Source of the DNA: Oscillospiraceae bacterium
GTDB taxonomy: Bacteria > Bacillota > Clostridia > Oscillospirales > Ruminococcaceae
DNA length: 5,222 nucleotides
Assembly: GCA_019416775.1 (NCBI GenBank)
Contig: DXWR01000222.1
Coordinates: 1-5,222, forward strand
Reading direction: 5' to 3'
This document shows, in pieces, positions 1-5,191 of the stretch. The translations under genes were made by a program, and so were the position numbers. Positions within the stretch are counted from its first letter, which is position 1. Each line of letters starts with the position of its first letter. Below the pieces are notes generated by a model that saw only the letters and a program-made list of their open reading frames with translations, had not been told where the DNA came from and made no database searches.

Positions 1-337
1 GTGCTACATCTATGAATATATGTCTACTTCTCAGGAATCTTTGTCCATGGCTTTGTTGGATCAACATTTGGAAGATGGCATTCGCCGCATTGAAAATAAG
101 CTGAACACTATTATTTCCGATCTGACGGATTTGATTTACGAAACTCGTTGTCTGCGGCAGGATTCTCAACAGATCATAGAACAAAATAAGAAGAACATCG
201 ATCAGAATAACCGTATGCTGGAATCCCTGCAGCGCACTGAGCAAAACACCTTTCAAGCGGCCCAGTACGCCCAGCTCAGCGCCGATTACAGTAAAGCTAA
301 CGCTTATTTCAGCTTGGCTACTTATCTGAAAAAATGA
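1..337 (+). CDS. 3' end of a coiled-coil protein of unknown function (5' end outside window)
   Basis: The reading frame is open from the left edge to the TGA at 335-337, so the gene begins outside the window. The ATG at 20 is probably internal: the codons before it are open back to base 2 and I see no ribosome site in front of it. The visible 111 or so residues are polar and helix-prone, with a heptad-like stretch (roughly from the IRRIENKLNTII segment to the MLESLQRTEQN segment) that suggests a coiled coil, then a tail rich in Ala, Tyr and Ser (QYAQLSADYSKANAYFSLA). No enzyme motif or clear membrane helix is visible in this part. Base composition differs from the rest: about 45% GC over 61-300, against about 60-65% in two sampled 60-base lines of deoD. 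The gene converges on deoD and shares a terminator with it. I do not recognise a named family, and the missing N-terminus may carry the informative domain. Confidence 0.75.
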   Translation, partial: CYIYEYMSTSQESLSMALLDQHLEDGIRRIENKLNTIISDLTDLIYETRCLRQDSQQIIEQNKKNIDQNNRMLESLQRTEQNTFQAAQYAQLSADYSKANAYFSLATYLKK

Positions 338-363
338 GCATCGAAGGCTTCAAAACAAGTAAA

Positions 364-392
364 AACGGAACCCCGCTTTTTAGGGTTCCGTT
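364..392. terminator. Bidirectional intrinsic terminator between the convergent genes
   Basis: A perfect 10-bp stem (364-373 with 383-392) has a 9-base loop. On the plus strand it is followed by a T-rich run (CCTTTTTG, 393-400). On the minus strand the stem ends in U residues and is followed by more T's. It lies 27 bases after the stop of the left-edge gene and 22 bases after the deoD stop, so it can end transcription from both sides. Confidence 0.88.
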
Positions 393-413
393 CCTTTTTG
401 TCCAATTTGATGA

Positions 414-1130
414 TTATTCTTCTTCCAACTCCACCGCCAACGCCAGCGCCAGCTTCATCATCCGGGTAAACTGGGTCTCCCGTTGGGCGGGGGTGGTGTC
501 CTCGTCGTTGAACATCCCGTCACTGACGGTGAGAATGGATAGGGCCTGTTTGCCGCACCAGGCCGCCGTGGCGTAAAGGGCAGCAGTCTCCATCTCGGTG
601 CCCAGCACCCCCATTCGCCGCCAGCGGCGGAGCTGCTCCATGTCATCCATGTAAAACCGGTCACTGGTAAGCACATTCCCGGCGTAGTAGGTGTACCCCA
701 TCTGTTCCGCCAGCGCCATAGCCCGGCTTACCAGCTTGGGAGCAGCGATAGGGGCAAAGCCGGTGACCTTCCAGTGAGCCAGAAAGTTGGTGTCGGTGCA
801 GGCCCCGGCGGCAAGAATCAAGTCCCCCACATGGATATGGTCCTGTAGACTTCCGGTGGTGCCGATGCGCAGGATGGTTTCCACCCCGTACTGGTCAAAC
901 AGTTCCCGGCTGTAGATTCCCATGCTGGGAGCCCCCATGCCGCTGGCCATGACGCTGACCGGATGGCCCTGATAGCTTCCGGTGTACCCCTGGATGCCCC
1001 GGACATTGTTCACCAGCTTTGGGTGTTCCAGAAAATGTTCTGCGATGAATTTGCTTCGCAGGGGATCGCCGGGCATCAGCACCGTTTTGGCAAAATCCCC
1101 AGGACTGGCTTGGTTGTGGACCGTTGACAT
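414..1130 (-). CDS. deoD: Purine nucleoside phosphorylase, hexameric DeoD type
   Basis: This cytosolic salvage enzyme splits purine (deoxy)nucleosides with phosphate to give the free base and (deoxy)ribose-1-phosphate. The 238 residues match the usual length of the bacterial DeoD family, and most landmarks of E. coli DeoD are visible: His5, the phosphate-site segment MPGDPLR (19-25) with Gly21 and Arg25, NNVRG (41-45) with Arg44, Arg88 in RIGTTG, the GACTD segment (109-113), the ribose-site Glu179-Met180-Glu181 in GTEMET, Asp204 in TVSD, and Arg217. Two positions differ: the phosphate-contacting Ser after Arg is Thr91, and the segment after the catalytic Asp reads GMFNDED instead of the E. 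coli HIRTHEQ. A strong ribosome site (AAGGAGG, minus-strand sense, 1138-1144) sits 7 bases before the ATG. It is the last gene of the SDR-HD-zinc ribbon run and ends at the shared terminator. Family assignment is secure; exact purine preference is not visible. Confidence 0.96.
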   Translation of the reverse strand: MSTVHNQASPGDFAKTVLMPGDPLRSKFIAEHFLEHPKLVNNVRGIQGYTGSYQGHPVSVMASGMGAPSMGIYSRELFDQYGVETILRIGTTGSLQDHIHVGDLILAAGACTDTNFLAHWKVTGFAPIAAPKLVSRAMALAEQMGYTYYAGNVLTSDRFYMDDMEQLRRWRRMGVLGTEMETAALYATAAWCGKQALSILTVSDGMFNDEDTTPAQRETQFTRMMKLALALAVELEEE

Positions 1131-1157
1131 GATAACGCCTCCTTAAAAAACAGAAAT

Positions 1158-2000
1158 TTATGCCTGAAGCGGTGTTTGCAGCACCACTCCTTGGGCAATT
1201 CTCAGCTCCTCGTGGTAAAGGAAAAAGGTATTGCCGGGAACAAACAACTTTTCCGCCTTCACATCATCCAGTACCAACTGAAAGGTGCAGCAGCAGTGAT
1301 GAAGGCCGCTCCACTTCAGGCGGGATAGGGTGACGCAGAGCGCGCCGCTGATGGGCTGCTGTGCCGGGTTCAAAAAGCACACCGGAAAGATTTCCCCCGG
1401 AACAATCCGAAGTTTTGGGGCCGCTAATCCCCCTTCTTTGTGGGGATACCAGGTGATCTGAACAGTGGCGGAAGGGCGATCGGGGCTTTCCCGGCTTTCT
1501 TTTTTGCAGTAGCTGCGGTAGTGCAGATAGACTACAGTGTCCAGCACCAAAAAGATTGCCAAATAGGCCAGAAATACCCACACCAGTACACTTCCGTGTC
1601 TGATCCAATGCAGAATGACAAAGCTGCCAAATAGGGATCCCACGGCGGCAGAACATAAAAAGAACTTTTTCATGCCGGAGGTTTTGTAGTCACGACAGTA
1701 GGGCAGTCTCAGGGTTTGAATCAGAGCCGTCAGAAGGCAAAGAATCCAGAGCAGAGAGAGAATGACTTTTAGAAACGCATTTTGGGGAGAAGTGATCAGG
1801 GAACCGATAAATCTTCCGCCAAAGGCAACCGAAACCAATACGATGATAAGGAGGGTGGGAGAGGAGCTTTTGTAAAGCTTTCCGCAGGATGGACAGGTGT
1901 CTATCTTCCCATTGTCGCTGAGGATGGAAATGGGGTCTTTGGGACGGTGGCGCCAGGTGGGGATCTTTTCCCCGCACCAGGGACAGCGGTGGGTCAGCAA
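1158..2000 (-). CDS. Zinc-ribbon membrane protein, hypothetical, TTG start
   Basis: The 280-residue protein opens with a zinc-ribbon-like pattern of two Cys pairs, C6-x2-C9 and C36-x2-C39, which should bind one metal ion. Four hydrophobic segments follow at about 49-69, 76-97, 112-131 and 137-160, then a soluble, apparently beta-rich domain (about 165-280) containing a Cys triplet at 236-238. I know no named family for this architecture, and a function is not assigned. The start is TTG at 1998-2000: an AAGGAGG site lies 8 bases upstream, no ATG occurs in frame back to the stop at 2049-2051, and a later start would remove the first Cys pair. It begins 48 bases after the HD gene and ends 27 bases before deoD with no terminator on either side, so it is probably co-transcribed with both. 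Confidence 0.85.
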   Translation of the reverse strand: MLTHRCPWCGEKIPTWRHRPKDPISILSDNGKIDTCPSCGKLYKSSSPTLLIIVLVSVAFGGRFIGSLITSPQNAFLKVILSLLWILCLLTALIQTLRLPYCRDYKTSGMKKFFLCSAAVGSLFGSFVILHWIRHGSVLVWVFLAYLAIFLVLDTVVYLHYRSYCKKESRESPDRPSATVQITWYPHKEGGLAAPKLRIVPGEIFPVCFLNPAQQPISGALCVTLSRLKWSGLHHCCCTFQLVLDDVKAEKLFVPGNTFFLYHEELRIAQGVVLQTPLQA

Positions 2001-2008
2001 AGAGGGTT

Positions 2009-2015
2009 CCTCCTT
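2009..2015 (-). promoter_or_regulatory. Ribosome binding site that fixes the TTG start
   Basis: On the minus strand this reads AAGGAGG, 8 bases before the TTG at 1998-2000. It is as good as the sites in front of the ATG-started neighbours, which makes the TTG start credible. Confidence 0.85.
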
Positions 2016-2048
2016 TGGTTTGGTGATTTGGTGTAAAGATGGTTTCGT

Positions 2049-2633
2049 TTATCGCACTTCGTCCAAAAAGTAGGTGGCTTCCATATCTGCCGTGCTCAAG
2101 GCAAAGGCCAGAGGGAACATCTCAAAGGCCTTGCCCACATTTCTGGTTTCCTCCGTACCGGAAAAGCCCATGTGGTAGCGGATGGCAAAGGCTTCCTCCC
2201 GGCTCAGTCGCAGATACCCGGAAAGAATGTAAACGCTTTTTTCCCCGTGGCCGTAGGGCAGGTTGTCCTCAAATTCGTACCAGGGAACCTGCTGCCAGTT
2301 GCCCTGCTTGTCCTTCACGTTCCGGGTGGACTGCTTGTAGCAGTTTACCTTGCAGATGTCGTGGAGCAGGGCCACAATGGCCACCGTCTCCGGGGTGTAG
2401 TTTCTCATTCGGTACAGTTCCTGGGCCCTTGGCCGGCTGAGATAGTCGGTGAGGCAGTGATAGACGTGGAGGGAATGTTCACACAGACCTCCGGGATAGT
2501 TGCCGTGAAACCGGGTGGAGGCGGGGGCAGTGAAAAAGTCGCTTTTGTGGAGCAGGTAGTCCAGCAGCTCCTGACTGCCGGGACGGGTGATGTGTTCCCG
2601 GTACAGGGCCAGAAATTCTTCTTTGGGTTCCAT
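2049..2633 (-). CDS. HD-domain phosphohydrolase
   Basis: The 194-residue protein carries the metal-binding pattern of the HD superfamily: GGLCEHS (48-54) with His53, the signature ALLHDICK (88-95) with His91-Asp92, GHGEKS (128-133) with His129, YHMG (153-156) with His154, and a late Asp183 in STADMEA. HD proteins are usually metal-dependent phosphohydrolases or phosphodiesterases. The order GGL-EH / LLHDI-K / GH / HH-like / AD resembles the HD part of YhaM-type 3'-5' exoribonucleases, but no OB-fold nucleic-acid-binding domain precedes it and the protein is short, so I would not call it YhaM. The ATG follows the SDR stop by 3 bases and its AAAGGAG site (2643-2649) lies inside the end of the SDR gene, 9 bases upstream, which suggests translational coupling. 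Position two genes ahead of deoD fits nucleotide turnover, but the substrate is unknown. Confidence 0.9.
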   Translation of the reverse strand: MEPKEEFLALYREHITRPGSQELLDYLLHKSDFFTAPASTRFHGNYPGGLCEHSLHVYHCLTDYLSRPRAQELYRMRNYTPETVAIVALLHDICKVNCYKQSTRNVKDKQGNWQQVPWYEFEDNLPYGHGEKSVYILSGYLRLSREEAFAIRYHMGFSGTEETRNVGKAFEMFPLAFALSTADMEATYFLDEVR

Positions 2634-2636
2634 GGA

Positions 2637-3392
2637 CTACTTCTCCTTTCGCCGCTGAGCCAGCCAGGCTCCTTCCAGCAGCAGGGAATCCGGGGCTACC
2701 TTGCTCAGTATCGCCACTGCTTTGGCTTCCCAGCCGGGCAGGATCACCCGCTTGCCCTTTTCTAACTGCTGTAAGGCGTAGGCCGCCACCCAAAAGCTGT
2801 TTCGCCCGGGAATGGCAAACTGCACCCCTGCTCGCTGGTTGAATTGAGTGGCCACCGGTCCGGGACAGAGGGTGGAGATTTGCACCCGGCTGCGGCGCTT
2901 TCTCAGCTCTTTCCAGATGGCCAGATCCAGCCGCAGCAGGTAGGCTTTGGTGGCGTAGTAGGTGGCCATCAGCGGCCCCGGCAGGTATCCTGCGATGGAT
3001 GCCACATTGAGGATAGCGCCCCGATCCTGCTTCACCATGTCCCGCAAAAACAGCTTAGTGAGAATCTGCACCGCCCGAATGTTCAGGTCGATCATGTTCA
3101 GCTCGGTTTCCAGCTTGGTGTGGGCGAACTCCCCAAACTGGCCGAATCCGGCATTGTTGACGAGCAGGTCCACCTCTCCTTTGCACTGGCGGTACAGCTC
3201 ATAGCAATGCTCCGGCTTGGACAAATCCAAGGCCAGCAGCCGCACCCGTTTGTGGCTGAGTTTGGGCAGCACTGCCTCCAGCCGGGACAGGCTTCGTCCC
3301 ACCAAAATCAGGCTGTATCCCTTTCGGGAAAGAAGAATGGCCAGGTCCCGGCCGATGCCGCTGCTGGCTCCGGTAATCAATGCAGTTGCCAT
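2637..3392 (-). CDS. Short-chain dehydrogenase/reductase (DltE/YqjQ-like, COG0300 type)
   Basis: This is an NAD(P)-dependent oxidoreductase of the classical SDR family, 251 residues and predicted cytosolic. Visible landmarks: the cofactor-binding TGASSGIG (7-14), Arg33 after the second strand (LVGRS), which favours NADPH, Asp56 in ALDLS, NNAG (79-82), and the catalytic set Asn104, Ser132, Tyr145 and Lys149 (YYATK), then CPGPV (176-180) with Thr182. The C-terminus is basic (AQRRKEK). I chose the ATG at 3390-3392 because the protein then starts MATALITG, as SDRs do, with AAGGAGG (3401-3407) 8 bases upstream. An in-frame ATG-less extension to 3452 would add 20 residues across the ribosome site and into the upstream terminator. 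The substrate cannot be told. It heads the four-gene run, and no clear promoter is visible between it and the terminator before it. Confidence 0.93.
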   Translation of the reverse strand: MATALITGASSGIGRDLAILLSRKGYSLILVGRSLSRLEAVLPKLSHKRVRLLALDLSKPEHCYELYRQCKGEVDLLVNNAGFGQFGEFAHTKLETELNMIDLNIRAVQILTKLFLRDMVKQDRGAILNVASIAGYLPGPLMATYYATKAYLLRLDLAIWKELRKRRSRVQISTLCPGPVATQFNQRAGVQFAIPGRNSFWVAAYALQQLEKGKRVILPGWEAKAVAILSKVAPDSLLLEGAWLAQRRKEK

Positions 3393-3400
3393 AGGAAAAA

Positions 3401-3407
3401 CCTCCTT
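3401..3407 (-). promoter_or_regulatory. Ribosome binding site that fixes the SDR start
   Basis: On the minus strand this reads AAGGAGG, 8 bases before the ATG at 3390-3392. It rules out the 20-residue N-terminal extension that an open frame would allow. Confidence 0.85.
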
Positions 3408-3435
3408 ACATGGACAAGAAAAAAGAAAATGGTAG

Positions 3436-3462
3436 AAAAAAAGCAGCCGCAACTGCGGCTGC
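3436..3462 (-). terminator. Intrinsic terminator after the 51-residue peptide gene
   Basis: An 8-bp GC-rich stem (3455-3462 with 3443-3450) has a 4-base loop and can be extended by A-U and G-U pairs. Seven T's follow in minus-strand sense (3442-3436). It begins 8 bases after the stop of the small gene and ends only about 44 bases before the SDR start codon. Confidence 0.88.
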
Positions 3463-3470
3463 CTCTTGGG

Positions 3471-3626
3471 TCAAATCTGAGAATGGTAATCGTTGAGCCC
3501 GTCCACTTCACTGCGGACATACCGGGCGGAGTAGGTAGATACCAGGTAATCCACCGCAACCTGGATTCCTTTGAATAACAGTATCCCACCTGCCACGATT
3601 CCCACCAGTTTGATGAAAGTTTTCAT
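3471..3626 (-). CDS. Small single-helix membrane peptide, 51 residues, unknown function
   Basis: This short gene has a full set of signals: ATG at 3624-3626, an AAAGGAG site (3637-3643) 10 bases upstream, a TGA at 3471-3473, a good promoter about 140 bases upstream and a strong terminator 8 bases downstream. The peptide starts MKTFIKLVGIVAGG and has one hydrophobic segment at about 5-29 (with Lys19 inside it), then a polar, charged tail (from about residue 33, ending DYHSQI). The short basic N-terminus before the helix could be a signal peptide or a membrane anchor with the tail outside; no clear signal peptidase site stands out. I do not recognise the family. Small toxin, membrane-complex subunit and stress peptide are all possible, and nothing in the sequence chooses among them. 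Its monocistronic layout with a structured leader suggests regulated expression. Confidence 0.72.
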   Translation of the reverse strand: MKTFIKLVGIVAGGILLFKGIQVAVDYLVSTYSARYVRSEVDGLNDYHSQI

Positions 3627-3763
3627 GGAGCTGAGTCTCCTTTCGCTTGGGCTTATTGTCCCTTTGAAATCATACCGTCTTGATTTCCCTTAATCTTGCC
3701 GGCAGGCAAAACCTGCTTGTCAGATAGTCAAGCAAAAGGGAATTGTAGGCATTGGCTTCATAT
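3627..3763 (-). promoter_or_regulatory. Hairpin-rich 5' leader of the small peptide gene, candidate cis-regulatory RNA
   Basis: From the predicted transcription start near 3763 to the ATG, the leader contains several inverted repeats: GGCAT/ATGCC (9-base loop); TTCCCTT/AAGGGAA, a 7-bp long-range pair; TGCTTG/CAAGCA (9-base loop); GCAGG/CCTGC (5-base loop); TTGCC/GGCAA (4-base loop); and GAAATCA/TGATTTC, 7 bp with an 8-base loop. The second through sixth overlap in part, so not all can form together. Just before the ATG, the GGAG of the ribosome site can pair with CTCC (4 bp). I cannot match this to a riboswitch class I know. It may be a switch, a protein-binding leader or incidental structure. 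Confidence 0.45.
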
Positions 3764-3769
3764 GCCTTT

Positions 3770-3798
3770 ATTATATCAAATTCCACAGCTTCTGGCAA
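3770..3798 (-). promoter_or_regulatory. Sigma-A-type promoter for the small peptide gene
   Basis: In minus-strand sense, the -35 box TTGCCA (3798-3793) is followed by a 17-base spacer and a perfect -10 box TATAAT (3775-3770). Transcription would start near 3763. The promoter sits between the queT stop and the small gene, so the small gene need not depend on queT transcription. Confidence 0.8.
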
Positions 3799-3841
3799 GA
3801 GCTGTTTGGCCGGCAAAGGGGGAAAGCCCGAAAGCCGGCAC

Positions 3842-4393
3842 TTACATCCGGTCCACCGCAAAGATCCGTTTATACACGTTCTTGGTGTAGAGAGCGGTCA
3901 TCAGCAGGCATCCTCCCACGTAGCAGACCACCGCTTCGCCGATGCCCACGGAAATGCCCTGGAACAGGAAGATTTCCCAAAAGCTCCCTTCGCCTCCAAA
4001 GACGAAGGTCAGCTCCATTCCCACGATCACGGCGTTGAACAGTACCGGGAACAGGGGAGCCAGGATATACTTGGGCAGTTTGGCGGGAAGTTTTCCCACG
4101 TAGTAGGTGCAGATAGCTGCCAGCAGGGTGGCCAGGGTGCCGAACACGGCGTCGATGAGGCCGGTGGGGTTGGTGCCCAGCAGCACGCCCAGCAGGTTGG
4201 ACAGGCAGCAGCCGATGCTCAGTCCCGGCACCGCCAGGCCGGTAAACACCGGCAGTACCGTTAAAATTTCGCTGACCCGAAACTGCACCGTGCTGAAGGC
4301 AATGGGGGCAAACACCAAAGTCAGCACCACGTACAGGGCAGCGATCAGAGCGGTTTTGGTAATGGCCGCCGTTTTGGAATAGGTTTTGGACAT
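3842..4393 (-). CDS. queT: QueT family ECF transporter substrate-binding (S) component, queuosine precursor uptake
   Basis: QueT proteins (Pfam QueT) are membrane S components that bind a queuosine precursor such as preQ1 and work with a shared ECF energy module, which is not in this window. The 183 residues show the family's features: a short basic N-terminus, ALIAALYVVLTLVFAPIAF (about 15-33), then the hallmark VQFRVSEILTVLPVF (36-50), a Gly/Cys-rich segment GLSIGCCLSNLLG (57-69), FGTLATLLAA (84-93), and further hydrophobic segments to about 168, giving roughly six membrane spans. The ATG at 4391-4393 is chosen because the protein then opens as QueT proteins do, with an AGAAGGA site (4399-4405) 5 bases upstream; the open frame extends further but would translate the leader RNA. 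Its own promoter and a preQ1-I-like leader precede it, which supports the substrate assignment. No convincing terminator follows it. Confidence 0.92.
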   Translation of the reverse strand: MSKTYSKTAAITKTALIAALYVVLTLVFAPIAFSTVQFRVSEILTVLPVFTGLAVPGLSIGCCLSNLLGVLLGTNPTGLIDAVFGTLATLLAAICTYYVGKLPAKLPKYILAPLFPVLFNAVIVGMELTFVFGGEGSFWEIFLFQGISVGIGEAVVCYVGGCLLMTALYTKNVYKRIFAVDRM

Positions 4394-4403
4394 AGGTATC
4401 CTT

Positions 4404-4446
4404 CTTTCGTAGTGTTTTTTAAGGTCAGGAGGTTGCGACTGACCGC
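4404..4446 (-). ncRNA. PreQ1-I-like riboswitch upstream of queT
   Basis: In minus-strand sense, stem P1 is GGUCAG (4444-4439) paired with CUGACC (4428-4423). The 10-base loop starts UCGC and contains an AACC segment, close to the loop of known preQ1-I aptamers. The 3' tail UUAAAAAACACUACGA (4422-4407) has the diagnostic run of six A's followed by C and a CUA. A short pseudoknot could form between the loop UCG (4438-4436) and the tail CGA (4409-4407). The ribosome site of queT begins one base further on, so ligand-driven folding would most simply block translation; no terminator lies in the leader. Class is assigned from memory of the consensus and the neighbour gene, not from a covariance search. 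Confidence 0.78.
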
Positions 4447-4466
4447 TGCGAACACACAGCATTTCT

Positions 4467-4495
4467 ACTATACCACAGAGAAGGAAAAAAGGCAA
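4467..4495 (-). promoter_or_regulatory. Sigma-A-type promoter for queT
   Basis: In minus-strand sense, -35 TTGCCT (4495-4490), a 17-base spacer and -10 TATAGT (4472-4467), preceded by TGG, which fits an extended -10 (TGn). The start would fall near 4460, placing the preQ1-like element almost at the 5' end of the message. Confidence 0.75.
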
Positions 4496-4528
4496 CCTTT
4501 CTTTGGGCCAAGCACTGCGAAATGTGGG

Positions 4529-4566
4529 AAAAAAGGTCCGGCCGCCCACCGAGATGGACAGCCGGA
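4529..4566 (-). terminator. Intrinsic terminator after rubrerythrin
   Basis: An 11-bp stem (4566-4556 with 4547-4537, two G-U pairs) has an 8-base loop and is followed in minus-strand sense by CC and six T's (4534-4529). It lies 39 bases after the rubrerythrin stop and separates that gene from queT. Confidence 0.87.
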
Positions 4567-4605
4567 AAAGGAGAATCAAAATGAAACGATAACGATGGGG
4601 GCAAA

Positions 4606-5148
4606 TTAGTAATTTTCCGCCTTGATCTGGAAGTAGGACTGGGGATGGGCGCAGACCGGGCAGACTTCCGGGGCTTTTTTGCCGATGACAATGTGGCCGC
4701 AGTTGGAGCACTGCCAGATCTGGTCTCCATCCCGGGAGAATACCAGGCCGTTTTCAATGTTGGCCAGCAGTTTGCGGTAACGCTCTTCGTGCTCCTTTTC
4801 GATTTTAGCAACCTGTTCAAACAAGTAGGCGATGTGGTCAAAGCCTTCTTCTTTGGCGGTTTTGGCAAAGCCGGCATACATATCGGTCCACTCGTAATTT
4901 TCTCCGGCGGCAGCGTCCTTTAGGTTGTCCATGGTGCTGGGCATTTCTCCGCCGTGGAGCAGCTTAAACCAAATTTTAGCATGTTCCTTTTCGTTGTCGG
5001 CGGTTTCTTCAAAAAGCTTTCCAATCTGAACGTAACCGTCTTTTTTGGCTTTGGAGGCGTAGTAACGGTATTTGGTGTTGGCTTGGCTTTCACCGGCAAA
5101 AGCAGCCAGCAGGTTGGCTTCTGTTTTGCTTCCTTTCAATTCAGGCAT
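4606..5148 (-). CDS. rbr: Rubrerythrin
   Basis: Rubrerythrin reduces hydrogen peroxide to water in the cytosol of anaerobes, taking electrons through its rubredoxin-like centre. The 180 residues show both domains. Residues 1 to about 135 form a ferritin-like four-helix bundle with the di-iron ligands Glu20 (GESQAN), Glu53 and His56 (ExxH in DNEKEH), Glu83 and Glu86 (ENYEW), and Glu117 with His120 (second ExxH in IEKEHE). The C-terminal rubredoxin-like domain has Cys147-x2-Cys150 and Cys163-x2-Cys166, which bind one iron. All expected ligands are present and the length is slightly under the roughly 190 residues of the Desulfovibrio protein. The ATG is fixed by AAAGGAGG (5156-5163), 7 bases upstream. 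It appears monocistronic, with its own terminator. Most of its promoter probably lies at or beyond the right edge. Confidence 0.97.
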   Translation of the reverse strand: MPELKGSKTEANLLAAFAGESQANTKYRYYASKAKKDGYVQIGKLFEETADNEKEHAKIWFKLLHGGEMPSTMDNLKDAAAGENYEWTDMYAGFAKTAKEEGFDHIAYLFEQVAKIEKEHEERYRKLLANIENGLVFSRDGDQIWQCSNCGHIVIGKKAPEVCPVCAHPQSYFQIKAENY

Positions 5149-5173
5149 GGGGGTTCCTCCTTTCGATGGTTGC

Positions 5174-5191
5174 GGGACAGGGGAGTGTCCC
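5174..5191 (-). promoter_or_regulatory. Small hairpin in the rubrerythrin leader
   Basis: A 6-bp perfect inverted repeat (GGGACA with TGTCCC) with a 6-base C-rich loop in minus-strand sense, 10 bases upstream of the ribosome site. It has no T run and so is not a terminator. It could stabilise the message or be incidental. Confidence 0.35.

Noticed and set aside
334..576. A plus-strand frame whose ATG overlaps the stop of the left-edge gene
   Set aside because: The ATGA overlap looks like coupling, but the frame reads through the terminator hairpin and then antisense to deoD, with no ribosome site of its own.
3393..3452. A 20-residue N-terminal extension of the SDR
   Set aside because: It would translate across the AAGGAGG site and begin inside the terminator hairpin. 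The internal ATG gives the normal SDR N-terminus.
2844..3578. A 244-codon plus-strand frame
   Set aside because: It is antisense to the well-supported SDR and the small peptide gene, crosses a terminator and shows no family motif. The same applies to the plus-strand frames at 2172-2765 and 3752-4264.
3377..3589. A 70-codon minus-strand frame overlapping the small peptide gene
   Set aside because: It reads through the terminator and into the SDR start in another frame. The 51-codon frame has the proper ribosome site and stops before the terminator.
3809..3839. GCCGGC inverted repeat just after the queT stop, considered as its terminator
   Set aside because: The stem is only 6 bp with a 19-base loop and no T run follows. 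I would not call a terminator here; queT transcripts may run on into the small gene.
3670..3861. A 63-codon minus-strand frame spanning the end of queT, the promoter and the leader
   Set aside because: It starts at a TTG with no good ribosome site, runs through the -35/-10 boxes of a consensus promoter and ends inside the hairpin-rich leader. Non-coding leader explains it better.
4394..4711. A long N-terminal extension of QueT back into the rubrerythrin gene
   Set aside because: It would cover the rubrerythrin terminator, the queT promoter and the riboswitch. The added residues are unlike the family, and the ATG at 4393 has its own ribosome site.
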